From: Chitinophaga fulva
Lineage (GTDB): Bacteria; Bacteroidota; Bacteroidia; Chitinophagales; Chitinophagaceae
NCBI RefSeq assembly: GCF_012927205.1
Contig: NZ_JABBGC010000001.1
Location: forward strand, 806,001-870,000
Length of the DNA: 64,000 nt
Direction: 5' to 3'
In this document: positions 1-8,500 of the stretch, one piece after another
How positions within the stretch are numbered: the first letter of the stretch is position 1
Layout of the letters: each line of letters begins with the position of its first letter
The notes under the pieces: generated by a model
Database searches by the model: none
The model's input: the letters and a program-made list of their open reading frames with translations, nothing else
What the model was told of the DNA's origin: nothing
Position numbers and translations under genes: made by a program

Positions 1-1
1 C

Positions 2-235
2 TCTGAAGTGGCCGGCAGCCTGAAGCCTTATGCTCCGATTTTCGAATATGCCATTGCCAAAGCCGGCACTACTGCGGCGGAAAGCATTATGGTGGGCGAT
101 GCGATGGAGCTGGATATTAAAGGGGCGCATGGTGTAGGCATGGACCAGGTGTATTTTAATCCTGCCAAGCCACCGGTAGATTTTAAGCCAACGTTTACCA
201 TCGGACATCTGAAAGAACTCAGAGATATTCTGTAA
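2..235 (+). CDS. HAD-family hydrolase, C-terminal fragment (YjjG-like)
   Basis: The window opens inside this gene, so only the last 77 residues are seen. They carry the second half of a haloacid-dehalogenase fold. The conserved lysine lies in a KPYAPIF context (motif III), followed by the acidic metal-binding motif IV, GDAMELD, and a glycine-rich tail. This arrangement is typical of subfamily IA enzymes such as YjjG, which dephosphorylate small phosphorylated metabolites, often non-canonical pyrimidine nucleotides. The substrate cannot be told from this fragment. The gene ends at a TAA immediately before a strong hairpin terminator shared with the convergent gene on the other strand. The family is sure; the YjjG assignment is a guess from sequence feel. 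Confidence 0.85.
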   Translation, partial: SEVAGSLKPYAPIFEYAIAKAGTTAAESIMVGDAMELDIKGAHGVGMDQVYFNPAKPPVDFKPTFTIGHLKELRDIL

Positions 236-238
236 AAT

Positions 239-275
239 GAGAACGGGGATTTCGATTATCGAAATCCCCGTTCTC
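239..275. terminator. bidirectional intrinsic terminator
   Basis: A perfect 16-bp stem (239-254 with 260-275) encloses a 5-base loop and is followed by TTT on the plus strand and TTTT on the minus strand. It lies between two convergent genes and should stop transcription of both. Confidence 0.9.
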
Positions 276-293
276 TTTATAAGATAGCTTTTA

Positions 294-548
294 TTACGAC
301 GCCTTCTTTGCAGCGGCGGTCCTGAGACCGGCTGTGCGGGAGGGTTGCAAACAGCAGCTTTTTTTAGTCTTGTTACGGGCTGTAGAGTCTTGTTGATACT
401 GCATCAGCTTCGCTGTGCCGCAGGGCAGCGGTTTGCATGCTGTCGCTGAGGCCTCTTTGGCTGTCGCCTTGTGGCCGGGCTTATCCTGAGCGGTGGCTGC
501 TCCTGTGGCCAGGAGTAACATTGTCAGTGCAGTCAAAACATTTTTCAT
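294..548 (-). CDS. small secreted cysteine-containing protein, unknown
   Basis: The 84-residue product begins with a clear signal peptide (MKN, then a hydrophobic run ending in ATAQ near residue 21). The mature part is about 63 residues, rich in Lys, Ala and Thr, with four cysteines: two in the spaced pair CKPLPC and an adjacent Cys-Cys pair in KKSCCLQ. The high positive charge and small size suggest a periplasmic or secreted basic peptide; cysteines could form disulfides or bind metal. I do not recognise a family. It stands alone between convergent and same-strand neighbours, 28 bases downstream of psd. It could be translated with psd, but nothing links the functions. Confidence 0.6.
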   Translation of the reverse strand: MKNVLTALTMLLLATGAATAQDKPGHKATAKEASATACKPLPCGTAKLMQYQQDSTARNKTKKSCCLQPSRTAGLRTAAAKKAS

Positions 549-576
549 ACAAGTCCTGTTTAAGGCTACTAATATA

Positions 577-1230
577 CTAGATTTTTGCGATCACGGTCTG
601 TCCGCCCTTTACCACTTGTTCCAGTTGTACGGCCACTTCTGTGCCTAAAGGCAGGTAAAGGTCCACACGGGAGCCGAATTTGATAAAGCCCATTTCTTCG
701 TTCTGGCTTACCTGCATACCGGGTTTCAGGTAGTTAACGATCCTGCGTGCGAGTGCGCCTGCGATCTGTCTTACCAGGATATCTGCTTTCTGGTTACCGA
801 TTACCACAGAGTGTCTTTCATTCTCCGTAGATGATTTCGGATGCCATGCCACGAGGTATTTACCGGCGTGGTACTGCGACAGTTTCACGGTACCGCTGAT
901 AGGATTGCGGTTCACGTGCACATTGGCAGGGCTCATAAAGATAGACACCTGCAGGCGTTTATCCTGAAAGTACTCCGGTTCAAAAACTTCTTCTATCACC
1001 ACCACTTTACCATCGCAGGGAGAGATAACCAGGTTATCTCCGGTAGTATACTGTCTGGCTGGTACGCGGAAAAAGGATACGATAAAAAGGAAGAACAGGA
1101 TGGAAAAGATCAGAATGGCATAGCTTACTGCAGGGATAGAGCCCAGCCAGTAAAATACTGCCCCGTTGATCAGCGCCAGTACCAGGAATACAAGGGAAAT
1201 GGTAGCAAATCCTTCACGATGGATCTTCAT
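577..1230 (-). CDS. psd: phosphatidylserine decarboxylase (short, PSD-A type)
   Basis: This enzyme decarboxylates phosphatidylserine to phosphatidylethanolamine at the inner membrane. The 217-residue product has two hydrophobic segments at about residues 10-55, then the catalytic domain. Landmarks are SPCDGKV, an SPANVHVNR stretch and, near the C-terminus, the KFGSRVD motif. In this family the Gly-Ser bond (about residues 186-187) is cut autocatalytically, and the new N-terminal serine becomes the pyruvoyl cofactor. The length fits the short bacterial form that lacks an extended N-terminus. It is followed upstream by cdsA on the same strand, so the two genes cover CDP-diacylglycerol formation and the last step to phosphatidylethanolamine. 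A good promoter box lies about 65 bases upstream, with a stable hairpin in the leader. Confidence 0.95.
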   Translation of the reverse strand: MKIHREGFATISLVFLVLALINGAVFYWLGSIPAVSYAILIFSILFFLFIVSFFRVPARQYTTGDNLVISPCDGKVVVIEEVFEPEYFQDKRLQVSIFMSPANVHVNRNPISGTVKLSQYHAGKYLVAWHPKSSTENERHSVVIGNQKADILVRQIAGALARRIVNYLKPGMQVSQNEEMGFIKFGSRVDLYLPLGTEVAVQLEQVVKGGQTVIAKI

Positions 1231-1261
1231 TTGTTTTCTTGTTTGTTAGATTTTTATATAT

Positions 1262-1281
1262 ATCCCGGCTTTCGCCGGGAT
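1262..1281 (-). other. 5' leader hairpin of psd
   Basis: A perfect 8-bp stem (ATCCCGGC with GCCGGGAT, 4-base loop) falls just downstream of the predicted psd promoter, at the 5' end of the expected transcript. The bases after it on the minus strand are AU-rich but not a U-tract, so a 5' stabiliser is more likely than a terminator of cdsA. Confidence 0.5.
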
Positions 1282-1295
1282 GATTAAGCAAAGTG

Positions 1296-1303
1296 CAAAG
1301 TTA
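1296..1303 (-). promoter_or_regulatory. -7 box of psd promoter
   Basis: The minus-strand sequence TAACTTTG matches the Bacteroidota -7 consensus TAnnTTTG. It lies 66 bases upstream of the psd start codon. No convincing -33 TTTG is seen. Confidence 0.55.
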
Positions 1304-1357
1304 CTTCAGAAATACTTTTTTCTGTCAGATGAATATAAAATATTGATTATGTGTATA

Positions 1358-2242
1358 CTAGCCCATCATAAAGGCATGTACATAAATCCATGCAAATGGC
1401 GTGGCCAGCAGCAGGGAATCGAAGCGGTCGAGGAAACCGCCATGGCCGGGCATGATATTACCGGAATCTTTGACGCCGGCCATACGTTTGAGTCTGGACT
1501 CCAGCAGATCGCCGATGGTGCCGAATATGGCCGCGATGCCTGCCAGCACCAGCCAATGCTGCAATGACAGGTATTGCTGGCCCCAGTAGTAGCCATATAC
1601 GCCGGCGGCGGCAATGGCCAGTATCATCCCTCCCACGGTGCCTTCGATGGTTTTTTTAGGGGAGATGGAGGGGAAGAAGGGCGTGCGGCCTATGAGAGAG
1701 CCTACGATGTAGGCCATGGTATCATTGATCCAGATAAAAATGATGAGCAGCAAGGGAATCAGCCAGCCGGGGGCAGTACCTACGTTCTCCGGCGTGTAGT
1801 GAATATCCATGGCATTGAGCCGGATATTGACCAGCAGGCTGAAGGGGACTACCGCATACAGGAGTCCCATGCAGGAGTAGCCCACATTGCGGGGAGAGAA
1901 ATCTTTATCAAGTAATATTTCGCCAAGCGGTAATACCAGCAGGAAGATGATAGCGACCCACCAGCCAAGGAAGCCGGTAGAGATACCGCCCATTTGAAAA
2001 TAATCTCCGGTGAAAGACAGCATGACGGCGCAACCGGCGATGGTTACCCCCCATTTGTGCCAGGAAGGTATATTGCTATAACCGGTATCGATCAGGCGCA
2101 TGAGTTTAAAAAATTCCTGCAGCGCAAAGAAACTGACCAGGAAAAAGAGCAGAAAGAAGGTAAAGGGACTCCATAAGATACCTCCCAGCATCACTGCCAC
2201 AAACACCAGCGCAGAGGCAGTGCGGGTAAAAAAAGTCTTCAT
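1358..2242 (-). CDS. cdsA: phosphatidate cytidylyltransferase
   Basis: The product (294 residues) is a polytopic membrane enzyme that makes CDP-diacylglycerol from phosphatidic acid and CTP, the branch point for bacterial phospholipids. The family signature is near the C-terminus: an SRLKR segment, then KD, PGHGG and DRFD, which hold the metal- and nucleotide-binding aspartates. Upstream of it are the NDTMAYIVG and SPKKTIEG motifs. About seven hydrophobic segments can be counted, and the length is normal. It precedes psd on the same strand, with a 127-base gap that holds a psd promoter, so the pair may be only partly co-transcribed. An in-frame -7 box lies about 42 bases upstream of the start. 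Confidence 0.96.
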   Translation of the reverse strand: MKTFFTRTASALVFVAVMLGGILWSPFTFFLLFFLVSFFALQEFFKLMRLIDTGYSNIPSWHKWGVTIAGCAVMLSFTGDYFQMGGISTGFLGWWVAIIFLLVLPLGEILLDKDFSPRNVGYSCMGLLYAVVPFSLLVNIRLNAMDIHYTPENVGTAPGWLIPLLLIIFIWINDTMAYIVGSLIGRTPFFPSISPKKTIEGTVGGMILAIAAAGVYGYYWGQQYLSLQHWLVLAGIAAIFGTIGDLLESRLKRMAGVKDSGNIMPGHGGFLDRFDSLLLATPFAWIYVHAFMMG

Positions 2243-2283
2243 TATGCGTAGTTCTGTTAATAATTCTGAACCGCAAAAGTGTA

Positions 2284-2291
2284 CAAAATTA
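2284..2291 (-). promoter_or_regulatory. -7 box of cdsA promoter
   Basis: The minus strand reads TAATTTTG, matching TAnnTTTG, 42 bases upstream of the cdsA ATG and just after the stop codon of the upstream gene. Confidence 0.5.
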
Positions 2292-2308
2292 CCCTGCGGA
2301 GCAAATTG

Positions 2309-2554
2309 CTATTCCGACACCTCGTTCGGGTCGCCGGTGGGAAGGTTGTTATGATTGTGTACAAGGTCCTTTGCTATCTGTTCTTCTTTCTCGTGTACAT
2401 ACAATTCCGCCTGTCCGGGGAGGGTAATATTGTAGGAAGATGACTGACGATTGATCAGCACGGCGGTGATACCGTTGTCTGCCAGCATACCTTTTACTAT
2501 CTCCGCCTCAAAGGGACGGTCACTTGAGAATATCTTCACCCAACCTTTTTCCAT
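2309..2554 (-). CDS. DUF2007 family protein
   Basis: The 81-residue protein begins MEKGWVKIFSS and continues with EAEIVKGMLADNGI, the pattern of the DUF2007 (putative signal-transducing) fold: a small alpha-beta domain in which the helix between the first strands recognises another polypeptide. A beta segment, ELYVHEKEEQIAKDL, completes the domain. The C-terminal dozen residues are acidic and probably disordered. The biochemical role of the family is unknown. It lies between a CPBP protease gene and cdsA on the same strand, with 27 bases to the former, so transcription with the protease gene is likely. Confidence 0.85.
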   Translation of the reverse strand: MEKGWVKIFSSDRPFEAEIVKGMLADNGITAVLINRQSSSYNITLPGQAELYVHEKEEQIAKDLVHNHNNLPTGDPNEVSE

Positions 2555-2581
2555 AATAATAACATTTGTCTCCCCGGTAAA

Positions 2582-3532
2582 TTACTGATTTTCATCCACA
2601 CCCATGTTGTCTATTTGATCGTCGTCTGCCTTTTGAACAGGGTCTGTCATGAGCATGGGCGTGGATTTCTGGCGTAACGCCCATAGCAGTCCGACAGATA
2701 CCACAAGGCTGAACAGCGCGATATACCATGCTACCGGCGTGTCTTTGGTGGGGTCGGTCTTAATGATGCCCTGCTGGAATAAGTATATCATCACTACCAG
2801 TGAGCCGTTGTTGAGTATATGGGCAAAGATGCTTAACCAGAGGTTGCCGCTCAGCACATAGATGGCGCCCAGGACAAAGCCCAGCACTACCCGCACCATA
2901 AAGCCCAGCATTTCGAAATGGATGAAGCTGAAGAAGATAGCAGTCAGGAATACACTGAGCCATACCCTGCGGGTGCTTTTGATGAGCAGGCGCTGGAATA
3001 CACCGCGGAAGAACAGCTCTTCTGCTATGGCAGGCACAATGGCCATCAATACCAGGTTGATGAAAAGGTCTTTGATAGTAGGCATACGAAGCATGACGCC
3101 CACCAGTTTTTCGGCTTGTTCCTGCATGTCGCGGGCTGCCTGTGGCACGTTCCAGGTCTGATTCCAGTTGTTCAGGTAGCCGCCAAACCAGGTAATGCTG
3201 TACATGGCCATCAGCGCCAGCAGTACCTGAATGGCGCTGGGGGCGGGTTTCAGGCCAAGGTAGCGGCCGGGGTACGGCTGCCACAGATAGGCAAAAAGGC
3301 CTGCCGGGACCAGATAAACCACCACCGAATATAAAAACTGCGTAATTTTCAGATAGCCGATAAGGTTAGGGTCCTTAATATCTCCGTTTTGAAGGTCCAG
3401 GAGCGAATGGCCGGTTAGCGGTTCCATCAGCAACATCAGGGCTGTATTGTACATCAGCATGAAGCCGATGAAAAAACCGAAAAAGGTAATAAACTGTAAT
3501 GCGGGTGGGGACTGTTTCAGATAACCGGTCAT
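2582..3532 (-). CDS. CPBP-family intramembrane metalloprotease
   Basis: The protein has 316 residues and about eight transmembrane segments. It carries all the motifs of the CPBP (CAAX prenyl protease 2 / bacteriocin-processing) family. EELFFRG at residues 171-177 supplies the glutamate pair and arginine, FSFIHFE has the first metal-ligand histidine at 205, and the segment ending HILNN has the second histidine at 238 with a conserved asparagine. Such enzymes cleave peptides within or next to the membrane. In bacteria they act in peptide maturation, immunity to bacteriocins or membrane-protein control. No partner peptide gene is visible nearby. The last 35 residues are a charged cytoplasmic tail. 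The substrate is unknown. Confidence 0.92.
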   Translation of the reverse strand: MTGYLKQSPPALQFITFFGFFIGFMLMYNTALMLLMEPLTGHSLLDLQNGDIKDPNLIGYLKITQFLYSVVVYLVPAGLFAYLWQPYPGRYLGLKPAPSAIQVLLALMAMYSITWFGGYLNNWNQTWNVPQAARDMQEQAEKLVGVMLRMPTIKDLFINLVLMAIVPAIAEELFFRGVFQRLLIKSTRRVWLSVFLTAIFFSFIHFEMLGFMVRVVLGFVLGAIYVLSGNLWLSIFAHILNNGSLVVMIYLFQQGIIKTDPTKDTPVAWYIALFSLVVSVGLLWALRQKSTPMLMTDPVQKADDDQIDNMGVDENQ

Positions 3533-3547
3533 AAATACTTACTGTAT

Positions 3548-3555
3548 TAATTTTG
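3548..3555 (+). promoter_or_regulatory. -7 box, probable dusB promoter
   Basis: TAATTTTG followed by CG is an excellent TAnnTTTG match. The next plus-strand gene is dusB, which would then have an unusually long leader of about 170 bases. Confidence 0.4.
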
Positions 3556-3730
3556 CGTAAATTTACATCGTGAAATCCAGTTTGCAGTGATACCTGGTGA
3601 TCTCCGTCATCTTTTTATGTATCCTGCCTGCTTACCTCCGGGAGTAAGGAACTGTCACTTCCCGCTGTGAAAAAGAGTAATATAAAGTATAAAAATAATA
3701 ACTGCGGTCTGGCACTGTGGTATTTAACTT

Positions 3731-4798
3731 ATGGTGAAGATAGGAAATATAGAATTGGGTGAATTCCCGCTGTTGCTCGCTCCTATGGAGGATGTAAGCG
3801 ATCCGCCCTTCCGTGCGGTCTGTAAAGATAACGGAGCTGACCTGATGTATACCGAGTTCATTTCTTCGGAGGGGCTTATCCGTGATGCCATCAAAAGCCG
3901 GCAGAAACTGGATATTTTCCCTTATGAGAGACCGGTAGGTATCCAGATCTTCGGCGGAGATGAAGAGCCAATGGCCATGGCCGCCCAGATCGTGGAAACA
4001 ACGAACCCCGACCTGCTGGACATCAACTTTGGCTGCCCGGTAAAGAAGGTTGTCTGCAAAGGCGCCGGTGCCGGTATCCTGAAAGACATCCCTAAAATGG
4101 TGAAGCTGACAGCCGCAGTGGTAAAAGCCACCAGGCTGCCGGTAACTGTAAAAACCCGCCTTGGCTGGGATGATAACACCAGGAACATTGAAGAGGTAGC
4201 AGAGCGGCTGCAGGATGTGGGCATACAGGCACTGACTATTCATGGCCGTACCCGTACCCAGCTGTATAAAGGCCATGCAGACTGGACGCTGATCGGTAAA
4301 GTGAAGAATAACCCCCGTATCAAAATTCCGATTTTTGGTAACGGTGACATATGTACGCCGGAACAAACGATAGCCGCCCGGGAGAAATTTGGGGTAGACG
4401 GGGTCATGATAGGCCGCGCTGCCATTGGTTATCCCTGGATATTCCGGGAGATCAAGCATTTTATGAAGACCGGTGAACATTTGCCGCCTCCAACTGTTTT
4501 GGAAAGAGTAGAAGTCTGCAAAAAGCATCTCCGCCAGTCCGTGTCCTGGAAAGGTGATATTGTGGGAATCCTTGAAATGCGCCGCCATTACGCAAATTAC
4601 CTCAAAGGACTGCCCCATATTAAAGAATTCAGGCAACAATTAGTAACTTACAAAACATTAGCTGAAATAGAAGACGTATTAGACGCAATTGTTTCACAAT
4701 ACAAGGACCACATTTTCGAAAGGACATCTCCCCCACTAGCTGAACAGAATTTTCTACCAGCTGATAATGAAATGGCTGGTTGTAACGTTTACGTCTAA
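3731..4798 (+). CDS. dusB: tRNA-dihydrouridine synthase
   Basis: This flavoenzyme reduces specific uridines in the D-loop of tRNA to dihydrouridine. The 355-residue product is a TIM-barrel with a C-terminal helical domain. LLAPMEDVSD near the N-terminus binds FMN. The NFGCPVKKV motif carries the conserved catalytic cysteine. TIHGRTRTQ, FGNGDI and GVMIGRAAIGYPW complete the flavin and phosphate sites. The length is typical for DusB, with a somewhat long C-terminal tail. Downstream, 43 bases away, is a NUMOD4/HNH protein on the same strand. A long AT-rich leader precedes the gene. The subfamily assignment (DusB rather than DusA or DusC) rests on the overall feel of the sequence and is less sure than the family. 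Confidence 0.94.
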   Translation: MVKIGNIELGEFPLLLAPMEDVSDPPFRAVCKDNGADLMYTEFISSEGLIRDAIKSRQKLDIFPYERPVGIQIFGGDEEPMAMAAQIVETTNPDLLDINFGCPVKKVVCKGAGAGILKDIPKMVKLTAAVVKATRLPVTVKTRLGWDDNTRNIEEVAERLQDVGIQALTIHGRTRTQLYKGHADWTLIGKVKNNPRIKIPIFGNGDICTPEQTIAAREKFGVDGVMIGRAAIGYPWIFREIKHFMKTGEHLPPPTVLERVEVCKKHLRQSVSWKGDIVGILEMRRHYANYLKGLPHIKEFRQQLVTYKTLAEIEDVLDAIVSQYKDHIFERTSPPLAEQNFLPADNEMAGCNVYV

Positions 4799-4841
4799 AC
4801 GGACTAACCCCATCAAAACAAAAATTATAAATTACTTTCAC

Positions 4842-5411
4842 ATGACCACAATTAAAAATCTGAGAAATGAAGTCTGGAAAGACTTACAGATTAAAAACAA
4901 ATCTGCCCTGCGTAAGAGATACGCGGTTTCAAACATGGGGAGAGTGATCAGTTATCATGAAAGTACAGAAGATGGTAAGCTGCTCACGGGTTCTACCGTG
5001 GAAGGCTATACGGTTTTGAATGTAAAACCGGCGGACAGCTACCAGTCACTCTACCTGCACCGGGAAGTGGCCAAGCTTTTCAACAAAAGACCAGGACGTG
5101 CTCACAGATATGTGATCCACCTGGACTATGACAAGAAAAACAATAAGGCCAACAACCTCAAGTGGGCGACTAAAGAGGAAATGGAAGAGCACCAGCAGAA
5201 CAGCCCGGCGAAACTGGCTTACAAAGAGAAGCAGCGTAACCGCATCAAAGGGCTGAAACTGAATGTGACCAAGGTGAAGAGCATCAAGCGCTTACTGAAC
5301 AAGCCAGGTAAAAAAACCATGAAGCAGATCGCTGAACAGTTCGACATCAGCGAAATGCAGCTGTACCGCATTAAAAGCGGTGAAAACTGGTCTCACGTAA
5401 CACTGGATTAA
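4842..5411 (+). CDS. NUMOD4 / HNH endonuclease-like protein with C-terminal HTH
   Basis: The chosen ATG gives 189 residues; an in-frame ATG 75 bases earlier overlaps dusB and adds no conserved sequence. Residues 5-40 form a NUMOD4 domain (EVWKDL, then YAVSNMGRV), a DNA-binding module of homing endonucleases. An HNH-like segment follows: LHREVAKLF, then VIHLDYDKKNNKANNLKW, which has the expected histidine and asparagine positions. The last 45 residues look like a helix-turn-helix, with MKQIAEQFDISEMQLYRIKSG. This is the layout of free-standing HNH homing nucleases, yet no intron, intein or transposase is near. It could be active, or tamed as a DNA-binding regulator. It ends before a strong terminator. 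Confidence 0.85.
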   Translation: MTTIKNLRNEVWKDLQIKNKSALRKRYAVSNMGRVISYHESTEDGKLLTGSTVEGYTVLNVKPADSYQSLYLHREVAKLFNKRPGRAHRYVIHLDYDKKNNKANNLKWATKEEMEEHQQNSPAKLAYKEKQRNRIKGLKLNVTKVKSIKRLLNKPGKKTMKQIAEQFDISEMQLYRIKSGENWSHVTLD

Positions 5412-5451
5412 CGCCTGGTTTGCCAGGAATGATCATATATGATGTTGTCTG

Positions 5452-5480
5452 ACTATGGCCATACAGCGTGTGGCCATAGT
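5452..5480. terminator. terminator between convergent genes
   Basis: A perfect 10-bp stem (ACTATGGCCA with TGGCCATAGT) and a 9-base loop lie between the convergent NUMOD4 gene and the helicase gene. U-tracts are poor on both sides, so the efficiency is uncertain. A smaller hairpin (CCTGG/CCAGG) sits at 5414-5427. Confidence 0.6.
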
Positions 5481-5509
5481 TGTTAGGTTACTTTTTCGAT
5501 TTAGCTGTT

Positions 5510-8500
5510 TTACAGGCTGCCCCTGACCATCTCACCCAGTACCTTCCGGTAGTGCGGGCTTCGGCTCAAAACCGGTTCATAGCCCAGCAGGACCACCTGT
5601 TTTCGTGCACGCGATAACGTTACCAGCAACTTACGGTCTACCTCTATATCTGCTTCATCCCACGTGAAACTGCCCAGGCATTGCAGGGTATCCACCTGTG
5701 CGGCATGATAAACCGCCAGGGACACGATAATAATATCGTTTTCTGATCCCTGGAAACGCTCCACCGTGTCTATGTTCACCTGCTGCAGGGCCTTGTCTCC
5801 CGCCAGTAGCTCCCGTATCAGGCTGATCTGGGTGCGCCATGGTGTGACTACTCCTACCGTATCCCGGCTGAAGGAGTCGCCATACTGCGTTTTGAGATAC
5901 TGCAACAGGGAAACGACCCTTTCAGCTTCCGTCTGGTTCATTTTGGAAGTGGCCTCATAAGGGCTGGGAATAAATATTTTCCTGCCCAGGGTCAGTATGT
6001 GCCGCCACGGCATGGTATCCGGACAGCTACCCGGATCGAAGTCCGCCCGTTGCTGCTCCCCGCCTGACGCCAGTTGCCCTGCATAATAGTGATTGACCAG
6101 GCTGGCAATACTTTCGTGCATCCGGAAATGGGTGTTCAGCATTCCCCATGCATGACGCCACTGCGCTTGTTTACAGCGGTGCATCAGTCTTTCAAAGATG
6201 GAGCACCGCAGGTCCCGTATGCCCAGTTCCTGCAGCAGCGGGTCTTTCACCCGGCAGAATGTGGCTTCTTGTGTAACCACCGGCGGCAGCTGGTTCTGGT
6301 CTCCTATCAGTATAAACTTGCGGAAAGGCATCAGCAGCCCCAATAGCTGCGGCTCTGTGAGCTGTGACGCTTCGTCAACAATCAGTGTGTCTGTGGGAAT
6401 GCCCATCATCACCAGTTGCTCCAGCCGGGTAGCCATGGTGGCGACTGTTGCCACAAAAACACGATGTCCTGTGATATAGGTACGGGCATCGTCCAACGAG
6501 CCTTTCAGGCAAAGGTCGCGCAGCTGTTGCGAAGGCCCGGTACTCCGGCCGCCAAGCCGCAAATGCTGTATCTGACGGGCTTCCAGCTTGTTGCAAATCT
6601 CGTCTACGGCTTTATTGGTAAACGCTACTATCACAACGTGACGCTGTTGTTTGATCATCTCTCCCACAATGGTGGTGAGCAGCGATGATGTTTTGCCTGT
6701 ACCGGGAGGCCCCTGTAACAGGTAATAGTCCTGCGCTTCCAACGCTTGCTGTACGATCTTTTCCTGATTGGCATTGAACATGGCCGGCGCCGGAAATGGT
6801 AAGGGCTGCCAACGGGGTATTTCCAGTCCGAGCAAGAGGCGGACACGCTGCGCATTTGCCGGCGACAGCATCTGGAACAACGCAGACGCTGCCATCCAAT
6901 AATTGGACTCATAGATATCATGTTCAATGACCCACTCATCAAACTGCCGGAAGAAATCCAGCGTCATCTGCCGGTTGTTGAGCGAAAAGATGAGGGTATC
7001 TTTCGCCAGGTCATCGATGCGGCCTTTGAGCAGCTGTTGCTGTAAAGGCTGTAATCCGGCACCAGTACGGGGATAGATGACAGCGGTATCTCCCGTGCGA
7101 AAATTGTGGCTAACGGGACCGGCTATATCAAAAAGTACGGCGCTGTTTACATGGTCAAATTCCCGGAAACGTAATCCGGGGATGATGTTAAAGCGGGCCG
7201 CCTTTTCCGCGGCTGTCTGCAGCCAGAGAGCGGAGAAGCCATCTGCATCTTCCTCACGGTCTGTTTCGGAATACATGCCGCATTTGGCCTGCAGGTATTC
7301 CCGCAGTACAAAGGACAGGTACTGTTTATAGTAGGCTTTGGCTTCTTCCGTGGCGGAGTACCAGGCTTTTTCAAAGGCTGTAAAGTGTACGGTGCTGAAG
7401 GGCGGCAATCCTGTGGCGGCGGCACCGGTGATGGAAGACAGCACGTTATACTCCTCTCCTGCCAGCCGCAGCAGCATGGCCACCACCTGGTTGCGCAACA
7501 GCATCAGCTCATTTTCGGTACGGTGCGTGCTGCTGACATTCCGGAGCGGATTAGCCGCAGCGGCTGAATACAAAATAGCGGAACTGCCTTTACGTTGCCG
7601 GCCAAAGGCGGAACGTAACAGCAGGTTGTACCCTACTACCTGCATTTCATGGTTTTTCCACGTATTGAAGTCGGGCGCTTTCCCGCTTTTTAATTCAAAT
7701 ATCTCTTTACGGTGTGGGTCCTCATCGTCTTCTGTCATGAGGTCCAGCCTTCCCTGCAGGCCGTACCGGGCAGAGAAAAAGGTGGGCTCTATCTGGACCG
7801 GTTTGTCGCGCAGGTCGCGGACGGTAGCGTGGAGATTGCCCCAGTGATGTTGCCGGATATCGCGGAACATCTCGTTGAGCTGCTCACGGCCGTAGGCAGC
7901 TGCCTGTAGCACGTTTTCCGCCACCGCTTCCACGAAGGATGTTTTGACGTCCACTTCGCCGTTGCGTAGCATTTCGTCCAGCAGGGCGTTGACGAGGTTT
8001 CCCTTAAAAGCCGCTGGTGAGGCCTGATGGGGCGTCAGTTTCCGGACGAGGTATAATAAATGATTAGCGCCTTTATGGGTAAAACACTCTGCGAGATCGC
8101 TGATATCGATGAGCAGGTCCGGCTCCAGGATAATCTGGCTTTCGGGTGCCGTCAGATAGTGTTGTGGATGATCTCCCTGCCGGCAATGATGCACCAGGAT
8201 GGTGTCATATGGGCGCAGCAAAGGATACAGGGCCACTACAGTCAGGTCATCAAGCTGATCGAGCGATAGTTCAAAGGTGCCTTGTTCATCGTTTTTGGCG
8301 GTGATGGTGAAAGTATGTGTGCCTTTATCGTTCAGTACCAGCGGGCTGGTACCCGTGACCATACATTTCAGCAGTGGAATATCGGAGGGGTGATGCTGAT
8401 AGGACAAGGAGAGGTGGGTACCGCCGGTATCGCGGAACAGGAGCCGGATGTCTTCCGGTGCCTGCTCCTGATAAGCCCAGGCTACGGCTTCAACGAGTGC

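Noticed and set aside
3632-4639. Long minus-strand frame (335 codons) opposite dusB
   Set aside because: It is the antisense shadow of dusB; no recognisable motif, and dusB has clear family motifs.
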